A DNA stretch of 20,689 nt. Origin: a virus. The stretch is from IMG/VR virus record IMGVR_UViG_3300042090_002785, positions 1-20,689 of that record. One strand, 5' to 3'. Positions within the stretch are counted from its first letter, which is position 1, and each line of letters begins with the position of its first letter. Made by a program: the position numbers and the translations under genes. Positions 18,449 through 20,689 of the stretch are shown in pieces. Below the pieces are notes generated by a model. The model made no database searches and had not been told where the DNA came from. It was given only the letters and a program-made list of their open reading frames with translations.

Positions 18449-18841
18449 TTACCGGAGGCCGAAGACGCGCGCCAGAAGTCCGCGCCGCGACGGCACACCC
18501 GGCGGTGGCGCCTCGACGCGCGCCCGCGGGATGAGCCCGTACACGTCCAGGCTGCGCTTCGTCACGTCGAGCACGTTCGTGTGCAGCGACTTCGCGCCCG
18601 GCTCGCCATCGCGCTCCGGACGGAGTGGACCTGTGCCACCTTCGGTGGGCAGAGTGTGCCGGTGCCGTTGGGCCTGTGCCGCGCGCGACGCGAGCACGCG
18701 TGCCCGGATCTCGACATCGGCCAGCCGGCTTTGCGCGACATCGACCGCGTGGGTCGCATGCTCTCGCTCCTGGCGAAGCAGCGCGATCCCATCGGCTGTC
18801 TCGCGCAACCCGTGCCCGGTCATGTCAGCGCCGTCTCGCAT
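18449..18841 (-). CDS. Coiled-coil protein, first gene of the lysis operon
   Basis: This codes for 130 residues. The ATG at 18841 is chosen over an in-frame ATG at 18883 because a TAGTGT -10 ends seven bases before it. Residues 12..62 form a strong coiled coil (RETADGIALLRQEREHATHA, VAQSRLADVEIRARVLA). A glycine- and proline-rich linker follows (PTEGGTGPLRPERDGEPG), then a basic C-terminus (RSLDVYGLIPRARV, RRGLLARVFGLR). No membrane helix is visible, although the last residues are amphipathic. The next gene starts nine bases after the stop. Neighbours suggest a lysis role. Confidence 0.72.
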   Translation of the reverse strand: MRDGADMTGHGLRETADGIALLRQEREHATHAVDVAQSRLADVEIRARVLASRAAQAQRHRHTLPTEGGTGPLRPERDGEPGAKSLHTNVLDVTKRSLDVYGLIPRARVEAPPPGVPSRRGLLARVFGLR

Positions 18842-18854
18842 GGCGATGACACTA
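18842..18854 (-). promoter_or_regulatory. TAGTGT -10 box of the lysis operon
   Basis: On the minus strand TAGTGT (18849..18854) lies seven bases before the ATG at 18841. No recognisable -35; activation by a bound regulator at the nearby inverted repeats is possible. Confidence 0.6.
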
Positions 18855-18901
18855 CCATAGGTGACCTCAAACGGCGTCGACATCCGACAAGTGGCTCACG
18901 G

Positions 18902-18938
18902 TGTGCCTACGAATGGCACAGATCCACGTGTGCCATTC
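18902..18938. promoter_or_regulatory. Operator-like cluster of TGTGCC half-sites
   Basis: GAATGGCACA (18911..18920) and TGTGCCATTC (18929..18938) form a perfect ten-base inverted repeat with an 8-bp centre. An extra TGTGCC (18902..18907) pairs with GGCACA (18915..18920) across seven bases, so three half-sites lie about 13 to 14 bp apart. No T run follows, which argues against a terminator. The site lies between the minus lysis promoter and the portal gene. The rest of 18855..19054 holds a C9 run (19012..19020) and no convincing gene or strict TAnnnT box before the portal. Confidence 0.6.
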
Positions 18939-19054
18939 CGACGCGAAACGACAGCGCTAGGCCTCGCGCAAGGGGCTATCTCTCGCGTGCGGCGCGACGT
19001 GTCCCTGACGTCCCCCCCCCAGTCGGTGACGAAGCCGCCCGCGCTAACCACCCG

Positions 19055-20689
19055 ATGAAGTACGGGCAGCTCTCCGCCAAGAAGCCTCGTACGACCTGCG
19101 ACCGCGGGTACGACGAGAGGGTCTGGCGCGAGCTCGACGACCTGTACTGCGGCGGCTACCAGATCCTCGAGAACGCCGGCAAGTACATCGAGAAGGCGGT
19201 CGGCGAGTCCACCGAGCGCTTCAACGAGCGGAAGAAGCTCGCGTCGTACATCGGCTACCTCGCCCCCATCGTCAACGTGTACGCCTCGGCGCTCTTCGGG
19301 CAGCCGATCGCCGTGCAGCCGGCCGCGGACGCCGAGAACCCGGACACGCCCGGCAGCATGCCGGAGCCCGAGGTCTACGAAGCGTTCGCGCGCGACGCGG
19401 ACCTCGGCGGCACACCCTTCGTGGGCGTCCTCCAGGACGCGCTCACCCGCGCGCTCGTCAAGAAGAAGGCCCTGATCTGCTGCGACTTCCCGGCCAGCGG
19501 TGGCGAGGAGTACAAGACCCGCGCGGACAGCAAAGGCGCCGGGGTCGAGCAGCCGTACATCTACGAGATGGAGCCCGAGGCGCTCATCTGGTGGGAGTAC
19601 CATGACCAGGCGCCGAAGATCGTCGACATCGGCGGCGGGTCCGCCGTGCGCTGGATGGTCGGCCGCTTCAGCTGGTGCATCACCCGCAAGCAGGTCACCG
19701 AGCGCAAGGCCCCAGAGGACGACGTCGGCGGGGTCGTCGAGGAGTTCAAGGTCTGGCGCATCGAGGAGGACGGCACCGTCTCCTGGGAGCTCTACCGGGT
19801 CCCCTGGGCGAACGGCAAGCCGCCGAAGGCGACGGCCGACTTCAGCCCCGAGGTCGCCAAGACGACGACGCAGTTCCGCGAGATCCCGATCGTCGAGATC
19901 AGCCTCCCCGAGGCCATGTGGATCGGCAACGTGGTCGGGCCGCTGAACCTCGAGCACTGGCGCCGCCGGTCCGGACTGCTCGCCGCGCAGAACCGCGCGC
20001 TCATCACGATCCCGACCATCTACCTCGGCCCTCAGATCGGCGGCCCTGGCGCACCGATCCCCGCCGACATCGCGGGCGACCAGAGCCGCGGCGAGGACCC
20101 CAAGAAGAAGTTCGACGCGCAGGGCTACCTCGTCCTCGCGCAGGGCGACGAGCTCCGCTTCGAAGGCCCCCCGACCGAGTCCTTCTCCATTGTCAACGAC
20201 GAGCTCGACAACCTGGTCGACGAGATGCACCGGGTCTCCGGCCGGATGGCCGCTAGCATCTCGAACACGTCCACCGCGCTCGGCCGCTCCGGCGAGAGCA
20301 AGCAGGCGGACAACGCGGACTTCTGCACGATCCTGAAGGCACTCGGCGCCATCGTTCGCGATGCCGCACGGCGCGTCTTCGAGGTCGTCTCGGAAGCCCG
20401 CGGCGACGATGTCCGCTGGACCGTCCACGGGCTCGACAACTTCGACCCCGACGAGAACTCCACCACCCTCATCGCGGAGTGGGTTGCGCTCGCGCAGGGG
20501 GTCGACTTCTACTCGGAGTCGGCGAAGTGCGAGTGGGTCACCCGCCAAATCTTCAAGATCCTCCCCGGGCTCAACCCGGACACGCGCACCGCGATCCGCC
20601 AAGAGGTCAAGATCGCGGTGGCGAAGGCCGGCACCGGCCCGCTCATCATCCCGAAGGGCGGCGGCATGCCGATGCCCGGAGAACAGGGC
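19055..20689 (+). CDS. Phage portal protein, 3' end beyond window
   Basis: 545 codons are visible without a stop, so the gene is cut by the right edge. The portal forms the dodecameric ring at the capsid vertex through which DNA passes and to which the terminase docks. Evidence: an early tyrosine-rich helix (WRELDDLYCGGYQILENAGK), the helical EKAVGESTERFNERKKLASY, the PIVNVYASALFG segment, a central alpha-beta core, and LNLEHWRRRSGLLAAQNRAL typical of SPP1/DUF4055-like portals. GEDPKKKFDAQGYLVLAQGD and DELDNLVDEMHRVSGRMAAS then precede GRSGESKQADNADF before the stem helix. The ATG has no ribosome binding site or -10. Upstream codons (VGDEAARANHP) read naturally but contain no visible start. 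Confidence 0.93.
   Translation, partial: MKYGQLSAKKPRTTCDRGYDERVWRELDDLYCGGYQILENAGKYIEKAVGESTERFNERKKLASYIGYLAPIVNVYASALFGQPIAVQPAADAENPDTPGSMPEPEVYEAFARDADLGGTPFVGVLQDALTRALVKKKALICCDFPASGGEEYKTRADSKGAGVEQPYIYEMEPEALIWWEYHDQAPKIVDIGGGSAVRWMVGRFSWCITRKQVTERKAPEDDVGGVVEEFKVWRIEEDGTVSWELYRVPWANGKPPKATADFSPEVAKTTTQFREIPIVEISLPEAMWIGNVVGPLNLEHWRRRSGLLAAQNRALITIPTIYLGPQIGGPGAPIPADIAGDQSRGEDPKKKFDAQGYLVLAQGDELRFEGPPTESFSIVNDELDNLVDEMHRVSGRMAASISNTSTALGRSGESKQADNADFCTILKALGAIVRDAARRVFEVVSEARGDDVRWTVHGLDNFDPDENSTTLIAEWVALAQGVDFYSESAKCEWVTRQIFKILPGLNPDTRTAIRQEVKIAVAKAGTGPLIIPKGGGMPMPGEQG

Noticed and set aside
18911-18938. Inverted repeat read as a terminator
   Set aside because: No T run on either strand, and a third half-site with regular spacing suits a protein-binding site better.
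18861-19058. 65-codon plus-strand ORF in the gap before the portal
   Set aside because: It spans the inverted repeats and the C9 tract, has mixed codon bias and no start signal.
18896-20602. 568-codon minus-strand frame antisense to the portal
   Set aside because: The plus frame shows portal features and better codon bias; the antisense product is low-complexity in L, R, V and D.
1-20689. Integrase, transposase, CRISPR array or rRNA
   Set aside because: Both strands were read for tyrosine or serine recombinase motifs, DDE signatures, regularly spaced repeats and rRNA-like sequence; none was seen.

Overview
The window looks like one stretch of a tailed-phage (Caudoviricetes) genome or prophage from a high-GC host. 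By eye GC is in the high sixties to seventy percent, with strongly GC-biased third codon positions. The firm phage markers are a large terminase (5640..7478), a portal protein that runs off the right edge (19055..20689), a small-terminase-like DNA-binding protein cut by the left edge (1..606) and an endolysin (17752..18309, minus). No rRNA, transposase, integrase or CRISPR array is visible. A lipoprotein and secretion signals next to the endolysin suggest a diderm host. Together with the promoter style and base composition this would fit a myxobacterium-like host, but that is inference.

Layout. (1) 1..1536, plus strand: small-terminase-like protein, a second protein sharing its N-terminal segment through an exact 98-bp repeat, and a LexA-type DNA-binding protein. 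(2) 1348..4009, minus strand: two consecutive runs of small genes, split by a clear TTGACC-N17-TACCAT promoter at 3112..3140. (3) 4033..5640: a plus-strand small gene, a minus-strand 190-residue gene, then two small plus-strand genes leading by TGATG overlap into the large terminase. (4) 7482..9283: a broken region with a nuclease C-terminal remnant, a C5-cytosine methyltransferase cut just after its PCQ motif, another frameshifted gene, a Cys-rich protein and a possible small RNA with its own promoter and terminator. (5) 9340..12340: a chain of overlapping genes, four of them with membrane segments or coiled coils, ending in a DUF6527-like gene and a frameshifted partner. (6) 12403..16304: many very small proteins, often with one membrane helix or a zinc-ribbon-like cysteine set, a degenerate threonine-tRNA-like element, a YkgJ-type cysteine-cluster protein and a 353-residue regulator with a sigma-70 region 4-like helix-turn-helix. 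(7) 16346..17879: three coupled genes of unknown function. (8) 17752..18841, minus: a lysis-type operon (coiled-coil protein, 34-residue lipoprotein, endolysin). (9) A 213-bp regulatory gap with inverted repeats, then the portal gene.

Two organising principles stand out. Operon-first genes repeatedly start 5 to 9 nt after a TAnnnT -10 hexamer, which implies leaderless transcripts, whereas downstream genes overlap their predecessor by ATGA, GTGA or TGATG. Second, terminase and portal, usually neighbours, are separated by about 11.6 kb of small accessory genes. Several genes in that interval need a single +1 frame change to read through, so either the region is decaying or the assembly carries insertion errors.
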